Made by a program: the position numbers and the translations under genes. Below the pieces are notes generated by a model, which saw only the letters and a list, made by a program, of their open reading frames with translations, was not told where the DNA came from and did no database searches. From the NCBI RefSeq assembly GCF_048388525.1, contig NZ_DBGCTQ010000038.1, positions 62,001 to 126,000 on the forward strand: DNA of 64,000 nucleotides, read 5' to 3'. Source of the DNA: BQOK01 sp048388525. GTDB taxonomy: Bacteria > Bacillota > Clostridia > Oscillospirales > Ruminococcaceae. Shown one piece after another: positions 23,761 through 31,939 of this stretch (position 1 is the stretch's first letter; each line of letters opens with the position of its first letter).

Positions 23761-25605
23761 TCAAGCCTGTGGAAGCCTTACACGCATTGACGAAAGTGTG
23801 TGCCCGTTTTTGGTGGTTTTGACGGAAAGCCCGCTCTCCTCGCCGTACAGGATGCGGAGCCGCTGGTGCACGTTGCGGATGCCCAGGCTGGTGGAACCCA
23901 CGCCGGCGGGCTGTTCCTCGCTGGTGAGCAGCACCCGGATGCGGGCCTCGGCATCCGGGGTGAGGGGCGAGTCGTTCTCCACCTCCAGGCTCATCCACTC
24001 CCCGCTCTCGCGGCGCGCGCGGATCACGATCACCCCATGCTGCTTGTTGCCCACCCCATGCTCCACCGCGTTTTCCAGGATGGGCTGCATCACCAGGCGC
24101 GGCACCTCCATCTCCAAAAGGCTCTCGTCGATCTCGCGCTCCACCGTAAGGCGGCGGCCCAGCCGGTGCCCGATGATGGTGAGGTAGGCGTTCACATAGT
24201 GCAGTTCCTCCGACAGGCGGATGGTGGAGCGGTGGCTGCGGTCCATGGTGGCCTCCAGAATGGTGGACAGCGCCTCCAGCATCATGCTGACCTTCACATC
24301 CCCCGCAAGCCGGGCCTCCCAGTTGATGACCTCCAAGGTATTGCCCAAAAAGTGCGGGTTGATCTGGCTTTGCAGCGCCATGATCCGGGCGTCCCGCAGG
24401 GCCAGCTCCTCCCGGTAGATGCGCTCGAACTGATTTTGCAGCTGGCCGCTCATGCGGTTGAACTGCCCGCCCAGGTATTCCAGCTCGGCGCTGCCCATTT
24501 TCCGCTCCTCCACCTGCACGCCGAACTCGCCCTGCTCAATGCGGTTCGAGGCCGCGGTGAGCAGGTTCACCGGCCGGTTGATCTTGCGGTGGAAAAACAC
24601 GAACACGCTGGTCATCAGCGGGATCAGCAGCAGCGCAATGGCCCCCAGCGTGCGGAAGTAGGGCGCGCTCTGCGAGAGCAGGCCGGTCATATCGGCCTCC
24701 ACCACATAGGTGAGGGTAAACCGGTCGGCGGTCTGGCGGCCGTAAATCCAGGCAAAGTCGGGCTTGCCCTCCACCCGGGCCACCTCGATCTCCCCCGCCG
24801 CGTCGTAGTCAAACGCCGGGGGCGAGATCGCCTCGCCCGTTACAAAGCGGCAGCCGCGCTCCTGCCCGGCGCCGCCCTGGCGCGCGCCGTCTTCCAGGGC
24901 TCCCTGCACGCCGGCCATACCCCGCGTTTCCACCGTGATCACTGCGCCCCGGTTCCACCCCTGCTCGATCAGGTTGCCCAGCTGCAGGATGTCCGGTTCC
25001 AGCTCCAGCGTGAGCGCGGCAATGGGCTGCGCGCCGTTGAAAATGCACCGGGTCAGGTAAACGCGGCCTTCCACGTTCAAAAACGCGATATGCCCTTCCA
25101 ACGAATCGGTCAGCGCCAGCACCTGGCCCTGCACCTTTTCCAGATAAAATTCGTGATCCTTATATTGGCCCCGGTTGATCAGCCCCTGGTCGTAGTAATA
25201 GACGGTCTTGTCCACCCCTGAAAGAAACTGCACATTGGAGTAGCGCACCAGGGCATGGTTGCGGTACTGGTTGCGCAGGTAGGTGTTGATCGCCTGGTAT
25301 AATTCGCTGTCGCTGGCGCCCAGGCCGCCGTCCTGGCTGGACATATAGCGCAGCCAGGCCTGCTTGATCTCGCCGGTGTAGGTGGCCGAGATGCTCTGGT
25401 TGACCACCTGTTCCAGCTGCACCCCGCTGATGCCGGCCTGGTTTTCCACCGTTGAGGCAATCACCTGCGACACCTTTTCATACATGTTCCGGTTCAGATA
25501 GTACCCCGAAAGGCAAAGCAGCAGCACCAGCGGCAGCACCCAACACCCCAGCACCAGGGCCACCAGGCTCCACCGCAGCGAGATGCGCTTCCGTTTTTCT
25601 TTCAT
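23761..25605 (-). CDS. Sensor histidine kinase, LytS/YesM type
   Basis: 614 residues: a transmembrane helix (about 14-37), a large extracellular sensor region of about 250 residues, a second helix (about 300-325), HAMP (about 325-380), and the His_kinase/HATPase modules. The phosphorylated histidine is H418 in QINPHFLGNTLEVINW, and the ATP-site N box is ILENAVEHGV. It lies immediately upstream of the sugar-binding lipoprotein gene, so it probably senses the same sugar. Its response regulator is not adjacent; the AraC-type regulator at 18204-18998 is the best candidate. The start ATG follows GGGGAGGGG. Confidence 0.92.
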   Translation of the reverse strand: MKEKRKRISLRWSLVALVLGCWVLPLVLLLCLSGYYLNRNMYEKVSQVIASTVENQAGISGVQLEQVVNQSISATYTGEIKQAWLRYMSSQDGGLGASDSELYQAINTYLRNQYRNHALVRYSNVQFLSGVDKTVYYYDQGLINRGQYKDHEFYLEKVQGQVLALTDSLEGHIAFLNVEGRVYLTRCIFNGAQPIAALTLELEPDILQLGNLIEQGWNRGAVITVETRGMAGVQGALEDGARQGGAGQERGCRFVTGEAISPPAFDYDAAGEIEVARVEGKPDFAWIYGRQTADRFTLTYVVEADMTGLLSQSAPYFRTLGAIALLLIPLMTSVFVFFHRKINRPVNLLTAASNRIEQGEFGVQVEERKMGSAELEYLGGQFNRMSGQLQNQFERIYREELALRDARIMALQSQINPHFLGNTLEVINWEARLAGDVKVSMMLEALSTILEATMDRSHRSTIRLSEELHYVNAYLTIIGHRLGRRLTVEREIDESLLEMEVPRLVMQPILENAVEHGVGNKQHGVIVIRARRESGEWMSLEVENDSPLTPDAEARIRVLLTSEEQPAGVGSTSLGIRNVHQRLRILYGEESGLSVKTTKNGHTLSSMRVRLPQA

Positions 25606-25638
25606 AAAACCCCTCCCCGGGCAGGCGTATTTTGCTTT

Positions 25639-25647
25639 ATTATAACA
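25639..25647 (-). promoter_or_regulatory. Extended -10 promoter for the sensor kinase
   Basis: TGT-TATAAT on the minus strand, about 35 bases before the kinase start and just after the phosphohexomutase terminator. No good -35 hexamer is visible. Confidence 0.55.
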
Positions 25648-25671
25648 CAGTCCGCCGCGCCCCGGGCACTA

Positions 25672-25708
25672 AAAAGCGGGGGCGCACGTTTTGTGCGCCC
25701 CCGCTTTT
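25672..25708 (-). terminator. Terminator after the phosphohexomutase gene
   Basis: AAAAGCGGGGGCGCAC pairs with GTGCGCCCCCGCTTTT around a five-base loop, followed by T on the minus strand, 13 bases after the stop. Confidence 0.9.
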
Positions 25709-25720
25709 GGCTGTTTGCTG

Positions 25721-27133
25721 TCACAGGCCCAGGAACTGCTGCATGCAGTCGGCCTCGGCGTCGGCCTCCCGCATGGTGGGCATCTCGCAGAAGATGCGCA
25801 GCAAAGGCTCGGTGCCCGAGAAGCGGGCGATGATCCACCCGCCGTTCGCAAAATAGACCTTGCAGCCGTCCTGATAGCTCACCCGGTCCACCTCATGGGC
25901 AAAGGTGGGCAGCAGTTTATCCTCCAGCAGCTGGGTGTAGATCTCGGCCTTTTTGGCCTGGCTGAAACGGTAGTCCCGCTCGGCCATCTCACAGCGGCCG
26001 TACTGCTGCTCAATCTCCTGCCACAGCTGGCTCAGGCTGCGGCCGGTTTTGGCCACCATTTCCACCAGCAGGCTGCCGGCATAAATGCCGTCCTTGCCCT
26101 GGATGTGCCCCCGCACGGTCAGGCCGCCGCTGCTCTCGCCGCCAATGATGGCCCCGGTCTCCAGCATTTTGCCGGATACATATTTAAAGCCCACCGGCAC
26201 CTCGTAGCACTGCTCGCCAAAGGAGGCGGCGATGCGGTCCAGCAGATGGGTGGTGGCGATGTTGCGCACCGCGCTGCCCTTCCAGCCCTTATATTTCAGC
26301 AGGTAGTAATACAGCAGCACCAGGATCTTGTTGGGGTGTAAAAACTCACCCGTGTCGTCGATCACGCCCAGCCGATCCGCGTCGCCGTCGGTGGCGATGC
26401 CCAGGTCACAGTGATGCTCGATCACAAAGTTGATCAGGCCCGCCAGGGTCTTTTCGCTGGGGGCGGGCAGCCGCCCTCCAAACAGCGCGTCCCGCCGCTC
26501 GTGAATGACCTCCACCCCGCACCGGGCGGTCAGCAGGATGGTCTGCAATGCCGTCTGCGACACGCCGTACATGGGATCCAGGGCAATGTGCAGCCCCGCC
26601 TCGCGGATGGCCTTCATGTCCACCGCTTCCATAATATTGTCGATGTATTCGTTCATGGGGTCGATGTACTCCACCAGCCCCTGGGCCAGCGCCTCGGGCA
26701 GTTCCACGATGGGGCGCTCACGGGTCTCGGCCATGCGGATGTAGCCCTCCAGCTCGCTGGTGAACACCTCGTCCGCGTCGCGGCCGCCCTCCATAAACAC
26801 CTTGATGCCGTTGTAAATGGCCGGGTTGTGGCTGGCGGTCACCGCCATGCCGTAGGGGAAGCCCTTGCCCGCCACGGTGAACATGACCAGGGGGGTGGGG
26901 CTGTCGCGGTGGATGATCGAGGTGTGTACCCCCGCCCCCGCAAAGGCCTCGGCCGCCCAGCCGGCGGCCTCCTGGCTCAAAAAGCGCCGGTCATAGCCGA
27001 TCACAAAGCCCTTGCCGGCCACGCCGTCCTCCTTCATTTTGTAGGCCAGGGCCGCGGCCAAAAGCTGCACGTTCTCCCGGGTGAACTCATCCCCTATGAC
27101 GGCGCGCCAGCCGCCGGTACCGAACTTGATCAT
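25721..27133 (-). CDS. Phosphohexomutase (alpha-D-phosphohexomutase family)
   Basis: 470 residues. The catalytic phosphoserine is Ser101 in VTASHNPAIYNG, the metal loop is TDGDADRLGV, the sugar-binding loop is GGESSGGL, and the phosphate-binding tail is RFSGTEPLLRIF. These are the four family motifs in order. The family covers phosphogluco-, phosphomanno- and phosphoglucosamine mutases. Here it is co-transcribed 66 bases downstream of the GH94 phosphorylase, so it probably converts the released sugar-1-phosphate (GlcNAc-1-P if the phosphorylase acts on chitobiose) to the 6-phosphate. ATG at 27133 is chosen because residues upstream of MIKFGTGGWRA are unlike the family. Confidence 0.9.
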   Translation of the reverse strand: MIKFGTGGWRAVIGDEFTRENVQLLAAALAYKMKEDGVAGKGFVIGYDRRFLSQEAAGWAAEAFAGAGVHTSIIHRDSPTPLVMFTVAGKGFPYGMAVTASHNPAIYNGIKVFMEGGRDADEVFTSELEGYIRMAETRERPIVELPEALAQGLVEYIDPMNEYIDNIMEAVDMKAIREAGLHIALDPMYGVSQTALQTILLTARCGVEVIHERRDALFGGRLPAPSEKTLAGLINFVIEHHCDLGIATDGDADRLGVIDDTGEFLHPNKILVLLYYYLLKYKGWKGSAVRNIATTHLLDRIAASFGEQCYEVPVGFKYVSGKMLETGAIIGGESSGGLTVRGHIQGKDGIYAGSLLVEMVAKTGRSLSQLWQEIEQQYGRCEMAERDYRFSQAKKAEIYTQLLEDKLLPTFAHEVDRVSYQDGCKVYFANGGWIIARFSGTEPLLRIFCEMPTMREADAEADCMQQFLGL

Positions 27134-27199
27134 TTCTGCTTGCCTCTTCTCGTTATGATGTAGGGCCCCCACCGGGGGCGTGTGCCGGCGCCGGGCGTT

Positions 27200-29593
27200 T
27201 CAGCCCAGCACCACCCGCACCTGGCACTCCGCGCCCGCGGGCTGTGCGGGCACCAGCTGGTCGGTCAGCTTTTCATCGTTCAGGTATACTTCCTTCACGC
27301 CCTTGCACACATGGCCGGGGTTCTCCACCCGGATGTGATACTCAGCGCCCCGGAAACGCCGCTGTACCGAAAAGCCGTCCCATCCTGCGGGGATGCAGGG
27401 GTCGATGCGCAGGCCGTCGAAATCCGGCATGATGCCCAGCATGTAGCGTGTGGCGGCCACATAGCTCCAGCCGCCGGAACCGGTCATAAAGGGGTGATGC
27501 GCCTCCCCGTATTTGGTGTGATCCCTGCCGCTGATGAACTGGCAGTAGCTGTATGGCTCGGCCTTGCGGATCTCGATCATATCGTTCTGGTTGTAGGGGC
27601 ACAGCGCGTTGTAGAACTTCATGGCCCGGTCGCCGCGGCCAAGGCGGCACTCGGCCGCCCACGCCCAAGGGTTGGGGTGGCTGAACACCGAGCCGTTTTC
27701 CTTCAGGCCCTTGTAGACCCGGGTCACAAAGCCGATGTCGTCGTCCGGCTTCGAGTAGGCCGGCGCGTTCAGCATCAGGCCGTAGGGGGTGTAAAGATAC
27801 TCATCCACCGCATCCATGGCCGAGATCCCGCGCTCATAGCCCGCCGCGCCCGAGAGCACCGCCCAGGTGTTGGACTCCATGTGCACCTTGCCCTCAGCGT
27901 CCGCATCGGTGCCAATGGGCCGCCCGCTTTTGGTGTAGCCCCGCAGGTACCATTTGCCGTCCCACAATTGATCCTCGCACACGGCGATCACCTTTTTGCG
28001 CAGTTCGGTGTATTTCTCCACATCCTCGCTGCGGCCCAGGCGCTGCGCCAGCTCAATAAAATTGCCCAGGGCCCACACGTGCAGAAAGCTCACCATGGCG
28101 CTCTCGCCGCCACCCAGGTTCAGGCAGTCGTTCCAGTCGGCCCGCAGGCCCTGGCATACCCCGTGCGCGCCCACCATGCGGGCTGAAAAATCCAGGATGG
28201 TCTTCATGTGGTCGTAAACCGTGTCCTCCCCGCCGTCGGCATAGCTCACCTTTTGATCCACAAAGTCCAGATCGCCCAGCTCCTTTACCGAGTCCACGAT
28301 GGTGGATACCAGCCACAGCGCGTCGTCCGAGCAGGCGTCCTTCAGGCCGTGGATCATGCTGGCCTTATCCGGCGTGGGCACCACGGTGGGGCTTTTGAAG
28401 CTCTGCTGTTTTTGGGGCTCGAACCATTCCGGTTCAAACAGGTGCAGGCCGTAGCCCTCGCTCACCAGGCCCTTGAGCAGCTGCATGATCCGCTGGCGGC
28501 ATTTTTCGGGGTTGGAGTGCAGCACGGTCATGGCGTCCTGGCTGGTGTCGCGGTAACCAAGGCCGGTGCGGCCGCCCACCTCGATAAAGCTGGCAAAGCG
28601 GCTGAACATCACGTTCACCTCGCTCTGGTACAGGGTCCAGATGTTGATCATGGTGTTCATGGCTTCGCTGGGGGTGTCGATCTGCAGCGCCGCGCACTTT
28701 TTGTCCCACAGGGCGCGCAGGGCAGCCATGGCCTCATCCCGTGCGGCGTCTGCCAAAAACTTCTGCCGCACCGCAAGGCCTGCCTCGCGCCGCCCCTCGC
28801 CCAGGAAAAAGGCAAACCTGCGGTTTGCGCCCGCTTCCAGCTCCCACTGCTTGTGCAGCCCGCAGCACTGGTTGCCGCCCAGCTCGGTGTGGCCGCCCAG
28901 CCGCCCGCGCTCCACCCCAATGGGATCCGACTCGGTGCGGTAGGGGCCGATGAATTCGTCCCGCAGGGTCTCAAAGCTGTCCGGCTCAAAGGTGGAGGCG
29001 AAATACTGAAAACCGTCCTCCTCGTAGAACAGGTCCTGCTCGATCACCCCGCCCGCATAGCTGGAGCCCGCGGCGTAAAGGCTCATCTGGAAATTGCGGT
29101 TGTCCATATCAATGTGGTGGTAGGCAAGCTCCGCGTAGCTGAACACGCTGATGGTGCGGGGCCTGCCGGACAGGTTCTCCAGCTTTATATCCCACACCTC
29201 CACCGGCGTGCCAATGGGGATGTACATGGTCTGGCTGGCCTTGATGCCGTTATACTCGCACTCGTACACCGTGTAGCTCATGCCGTGGCGGCAGGTGTAT
29301 TTCGCCTCGTCCAGGGGCTTTGCCACAGGCTGCCAGCTCACCGACCAGTATTCGCCGGTCTCGTCGTCCCGCAGGTAAACATAATGCCCGGGCCGGTCCA
29401 TAGGCACGGCGTTTGCCCGGAACCGGGTGATGCGGTGGTATTCAGCGCTTTTGTAAAACAGATAGCCGCCGGCGGTGTGGTTCAGCACGGCGCACATATC
29501 CTCGGTGCCCAGGTAGTTGGTCCAACTGGTGGGCAGGTCTACCCGGTCGATCACATATTCGCGCTTTTCATTGTCAAAATGACCGTATTGCAT
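27200..29593 (-). CDS. GH94 phosphorylase, probable N,N'-diacetylchitobiose phosphorylase
   Basis: 797-residue cytosolic GH94 enzyme, normal length for the family. It begins MQYGHFDNEKREYVI, the standard start of cellobiose/chitobiose phosphorylases. The general acid lies in GLRADWNDCLNLGGGESA (D486/D489), which I remember as the form in Vibrio chitobiose phosphorylase, and the tail (PAQPAGAECQV) also resembles that enzyme more than cellobiose phosphorylase. Reaction: chitobiose plus phosphate gives GlcNAc-1-phosphate and GlcNAc. It opens a two-gene unit with the phosphohexomutase, next to a CUT1 importer and kinase. Cellobiose or another beta-disaccharide remains possible. ATG at 29593 is the family start; AAAGGAG is rather far (14 bases). 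Confidence 0.88.
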   Translation of the reverse strand: MQYGHFDNEKREYVIDRVDLPTSWTNYLGTEDMCAVLNHTAGGYLFYKSAEYHRITRFRANAVPMDRPGHYVYLRDDETGEYWSVSWQPVAKPLDEAKYTCRHGMSYTVYECEYNGIKASQTMYIPIGTPVEVWDIKLENLSGRPRTISVFSYAELAYHHIDMDNRNFQMSLYAAGSSYAGGVIEQDLFYEEDGFQYFASTFEPDSFETLRDEFIGPYRTESDPIGVERGRLGGHTELGGNQCCGLHKQWELEAGANRRFAFFLGEGRREAGLAVRQKFLADAARDEAMAALRALWDKKCAALQIDTPSEAMNTMINIWTLYQSEVNVMFSRFASFIEVGGRTGLGYRDTSQDAMTVLHSNPEKCRQRIMQLLKGLVSEGYGLHLFEPEWFEPQKQQSFKSPTVVPTPDKASMIHGLKDACSDDALWLVSTIVDSVKELGDLDFVDQKVSYADGGEDTVYDHMKTILDFSARMVGAHGVCQGLRADWNDCLNLGGGESAMVSFLHVWALGNFIELAQRLGRSEDVEKYTELRKKVIAVCEDQLWDGKWYLRGYTKSGRPIGTDADAEGKVHMESNTWAVLSGAAGYERGISAMDAVDEYLYTPYGLMLNAPAYSKPDDDIGFVTRVYKGLKENGSVFSHPNPWAWAAECRLGRGDRAMKFYNALCPYNQNDMIEIRKAEPYSYCQFISGRDHTKYGEAHHPFMTGSGGWSYVAATRYMLGIMPDFDGLRIDPCIPAGWDGFSVQRRFRGAEYHIRVENPGHVCKGVKEVYLNDEKLTDQLVPAQPAGAECQVRVVLG

Positions 29594-29682
29594 GTTGTAT
29601 GTGCACGCTCCTTTTATGTTTGGCCGGCGCCGGGCGCGGGGCTTTTCCGGCGGCTCCACATAGTTTTCTAGCTTTCATTGTA

Positions 29683-29708
29683 CCCTGTGCCGCCCGGTTT
29701 GCACAGGG
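29683..29708. repeat. Inverted repeat upstream of the GH94 gene
   Basis: CCCTGTGC and GCACAGGG are separated by ten bases, about 90 bases upstream of the phosphorylase start and next to a -10-like TACAAT on the minus strand. It could be an operator. The rest of the 277-base gap holds the serine hydrolase terminator and a GC-rich hairpin at 29781-29809. Confidence 0.4.
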
Positions 29709-29824
29709 CAGGGCTTGGCTTATCTTTGTTATTTTTGCTCCCTGCCCGGCGCCCTCCTAAACTCCATCTTTCGCCACAGCGGGGCGGAGCGTTTTCCCCG
29801 CTCCGCCCCGCTTTAGCCAACAAA

Positions 29825-29864
29825 GCCCCGGCGGTCTTGATGCTGACATCAAAACCGCCGGGGC
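29825..29864 (-). terminator. Terminator after the serine hydrolase
   Basis: GCCCCGGCGGT pairs with ACCGCCGGGGC and encloses an inner TTGATG/CATCAA stem, followed by TTTGTTG on the minus strand. It lies seven bases after the stop. Confidence 0.8.
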
Positions 29865-29870
29865 CCTGTT

Positions 29871-30854
29871 TTAAGCAGGGTCGTTTCCCCACAGGGGCTC
29901 CACCTGCTCTTTTATAAATTCGATCCTGTCCTTTGCCCTGGGGGCGAAAATGGATGCGATGGCCACCACCATCCCGCGCGCGGGATCCACATAAATGGCA
30001 TTTCCGCCGTCTCCCATGGCCGCATAGGCTCGCCCTCCGCCAACGCCCGCCCACCACAGGTACCCATAGGCAAGGTCCCTCTGCTTCCACCGGGCGTGCT
30101 CCGAGGTGCTCCGGGCGACCCACCCTTCCGATACGATGCGCGCCCCGTTCCACATGCCGCCGTTTAAAAGCAGCTGCCCCAGCTTTGCCATGTCCGCCGC
30201 CGAGAGGGTGAGCCCCCAGGCAGCCGCATTCATTCCTTGAGGGTCCGCCGCCCAGCCGCTGATGTTTGTGGCCCGGTTAAAAGCCATCTGCTCTTCCTTG
30301 CTGCCGAAAACGATGCTCTTTTCCACCTCGATGCCCAGCGGCGCAAACAGATTTTCTTTTGCAAATTCCAGCACCCGCCGCCCCGTCGCCCTCACCAGGA
30401 TCCCCGACAGGATGTCCGGCCCGATCAGCGGCGCATAGCGGAATCTCCCCACCTTTCTGCCCTCGCCCACCAGCCCCAGCGAAAACTCCACCCAGTCGTC
30501 GCTGGTAAAATATTGTTTGTACGGTGCAAGCCTGTATTTGTAGGGCACGGTCATCGTGAGCAGGTTTTCCAGTGTCACCTCGCGCAAGCTGCCGTTTCTT
30601 GCCGCGGCTTCGGGGAAGAAGTCGGCCACCTTCTGATCCACGCTCCGGATATGCCCCCGGTCGATGGCGATGCCCACCAGCACCGAGACAACGCTCTTGG
30701 TCACCGAGAACACATGCAGCCTGCTGGCCTCGCTGCAACCGCCAAAATACCTCTCCCACACGGTCTCGCCGTCTTTTCTCACCACGATCCCGGCAATGTT
30801 CGAATAGTCCCTTCGGATCGTGTCCTCCAGCTGTGTGATTTTTTCTTTTTCCAT
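29871..30854 (-). CDS. Serine hydrolase of the beta-lactamase (class C/esterase) family
   Basis: 327 residues, no signal peptide, so cytosolic. The nucleophile motif SxxK is SVTKSV (about residues 50-55), preceded by HVFSVTKS as in class C-like esterases and D-aminopeptidases. LTMTVPYKY and the later WAADPQGMNAAAWGLTLSAADMAKLGQLLLNGG are standard family blocks. The catalytic Tyr and the KTG-like strand are not obvious. It follows the MerR regulator by 33 bases on the same strand, so that regulator probably controls it. Substrate unknown; antibiotic resistance should not be assumed. Confidence 0.85.
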   Translation of the reverse strand: MEKEKITQLEDTIRRDYSNIAGIVVRKDGETVWERYFGGCSEASRLHVFSVTKSVVSVLVGIAIDRGHIRSVDQKVADFFPEAAARNGSLREVTLENLLTMTVPYKYRLAPYKQYFTSDDWVEFSLGLVGEGRKVGRFRYAPLIGPDILSGILVRATGRRVLEFAKENLFAPLGIEVEKSIVFGSKEEQMAFNRATNISGWAADPQGMNAAAWGLTLSAADMAKLGQLLLNGGMWNGARIVSEGWVARSTSEHARWKQRDLAYGYLWWAGVGGGRAYAAMGDGGNAIYVDPARGMVVAIASIFAPRAKDRIEFIKEQVEPLWGNDPA

Positions 30855-30887
30855 CTTTCGTTCTCCCTTTCCGGTTCATTGCACGGG

Positions 30888-31721
30888 TCAGCCCTTCCGC
30901 GCGGCCTTTTTGACCGGGCAGTACACCTCCGTCACATTGTCTTTTTCGTCGGCCGCCTGGGTGGGGTCGGTCACATACACCTCGTACAAAGCGCCCACGC
31001 ACTTATACCCCTCTTTTTCCGCCCACTCAAGCTGCTTTGTGTACACCGAGGGAAGCTGCGTATAGGCCCCCCGCACCACCGTTTTCAAGCACAGCCCCGG
31101 GCAAAAATCTCTCGTTCCCGTCACGTACTCCCGCACCGGCACCGCAAATTCCGTATCCAGCCCGGCAGGGGTGTGCTCCGCGCTGTGAAAGAGCACCATC
31201 GGGGGCGCCGCCATGGTCAGTTTTTCGGCCGCGATCTTTCGGAACAGCCTGCCGAAGCACCCTGCATATTCCGTGGGATATTCCTCGGTCCGCACCCTTT
31301 TCCTCACCGACAGCAGCCGCATCGCGGGCACGTCGGCAAGCTGGACCCGGATCTTTTCCATATAGGCCATAATGGCTTTCCCCTGCGCCAGGGCCTGCAT
31401 ATCGCCGTCCAGTTGTTCCAGAACGCTCTGGCAGGCGCGCACCCTTTTTTCCAACTGCTCTTTCTTTTGCAGCAGGGCGGGATAAAGGGCGCCGTCCCCC
31501 GCGTCCCTTGCCTTCAGCAGCTCCCGGATCTCCTCCAGCGAGAAAGAGTACGCTTTCATGCGGTTTATAAACAGCATTGTTTCCAGCTGCTCCATGGCAT
31601 AATAGCGGTATCCGCTCTCTGGGTTCACCAGGCTGGGCGCCAGCAGCCCGATCTCAGCGTAATAGCGCAGCGTCTTGGCCGACACCCTGCACAGATTCGA
31701 AAACTCCCCGATCGACAACAT
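30888..31721 (-). CDS. MerR family regulator with GyrI-like ligand-binding domain
   Basis: 277 residues. The N-terminal MerR winged helix is LSIGEFSNLCRVSAKTLRYY followed by GLLAPSLVNPESGYRYY. A coiled-coil helix spans about residues 75-115. The C-terminal half (about 120-275) is a GyrI/BmrR-like effector domain, with VPAMRLLSVRKRV and EWAEKEGYKCVGALYEVY. It should activate from promoters with a long spacer; its own promoter has exactly this shape. It is the first gene of a two-gene operon with the serine hydrolase. The inducer is probably an amphipathic small molecule, by analogy to BmrR. Confidence 0.9.
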   Translation of the reverse strand: MLSIGEFSNLCRVSAKTLRYYAEIGLLAPSLVNPESGYRYYAMEQLETMLFINRMKAYSFSLEEIRELLKARDAGDGALYPALLQKKEQLEKRVRACQSVLEQLDGDMQALAQGKAIMAYMEKIRVQLADVPAMRLLSVRKRVRTEEYPTEYAGCFGRLFRKIAAEKLTMAAPPMVLFHSAEHTPAGLDTEFAVPVREYVTGTRDFCPGLCLKTVVRGAYTQLPSVYTKQLEWAEKEGYKCVGALYEVYVTDPTQAADEKDNVTEVYCPVKKAARKG

Positions 31722-31745
31722 GCCGCCGCCTCCCTTCTATCCTGT

Positions 31746-31776
31746 AGTATAAACGTTGCCGCAAGGGCAAAGTCAA
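31746..31776 (-). promoter_or_regulatory. MerR-type promoter with 19-bp spacer and internal dyad
   Basis: -35 TTGACT (31771-31776) and -10 TATACT (31746-31751) on the minus strand are 19 bases apart. The dyad TTGCC-N5-GGCAA (31756-31770) lies in the spacer. This is the classic architecture of MerR-regulated promoters. Confidence 0.8.
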
Positions 31777-31836
31777 GCCGGTTTTTGTGCAAAAGGGCGC
31801 GTTTCTTAAAAGGGCCCGCCCGCATTGTGTTTTAAA

Positions 31837-31865
31837 TTGACAGATATCATTTTTCACTTTACAAT
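31837..31865 (+). promoter_or_regulatory. Strong sigma-A promoter for the decayed zinc-ribbon gene
   Basis: TTGACA and TACAAT separated by exactly 17 bases, 75 bases before the zinc-ribbon ATG. It is still intact although the gene is broken. Confidence 0.75.
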
Positions 31866-31939
31866 GGTGTCATACGCTTATATCTCCCGGCTGCGGCCAC
31901 GCGCCCGAACGCCAAAATAAATTTTCAGGAGGATGCGGG

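Noticed and set aside
29871..30854. Antibiotic-inactivating beta-lactamase
   Set aside because: SxxK is present but there is no signal peptide and the KTG/YxN motifs are not clear; esterase or peptidase-like roles are as likely.
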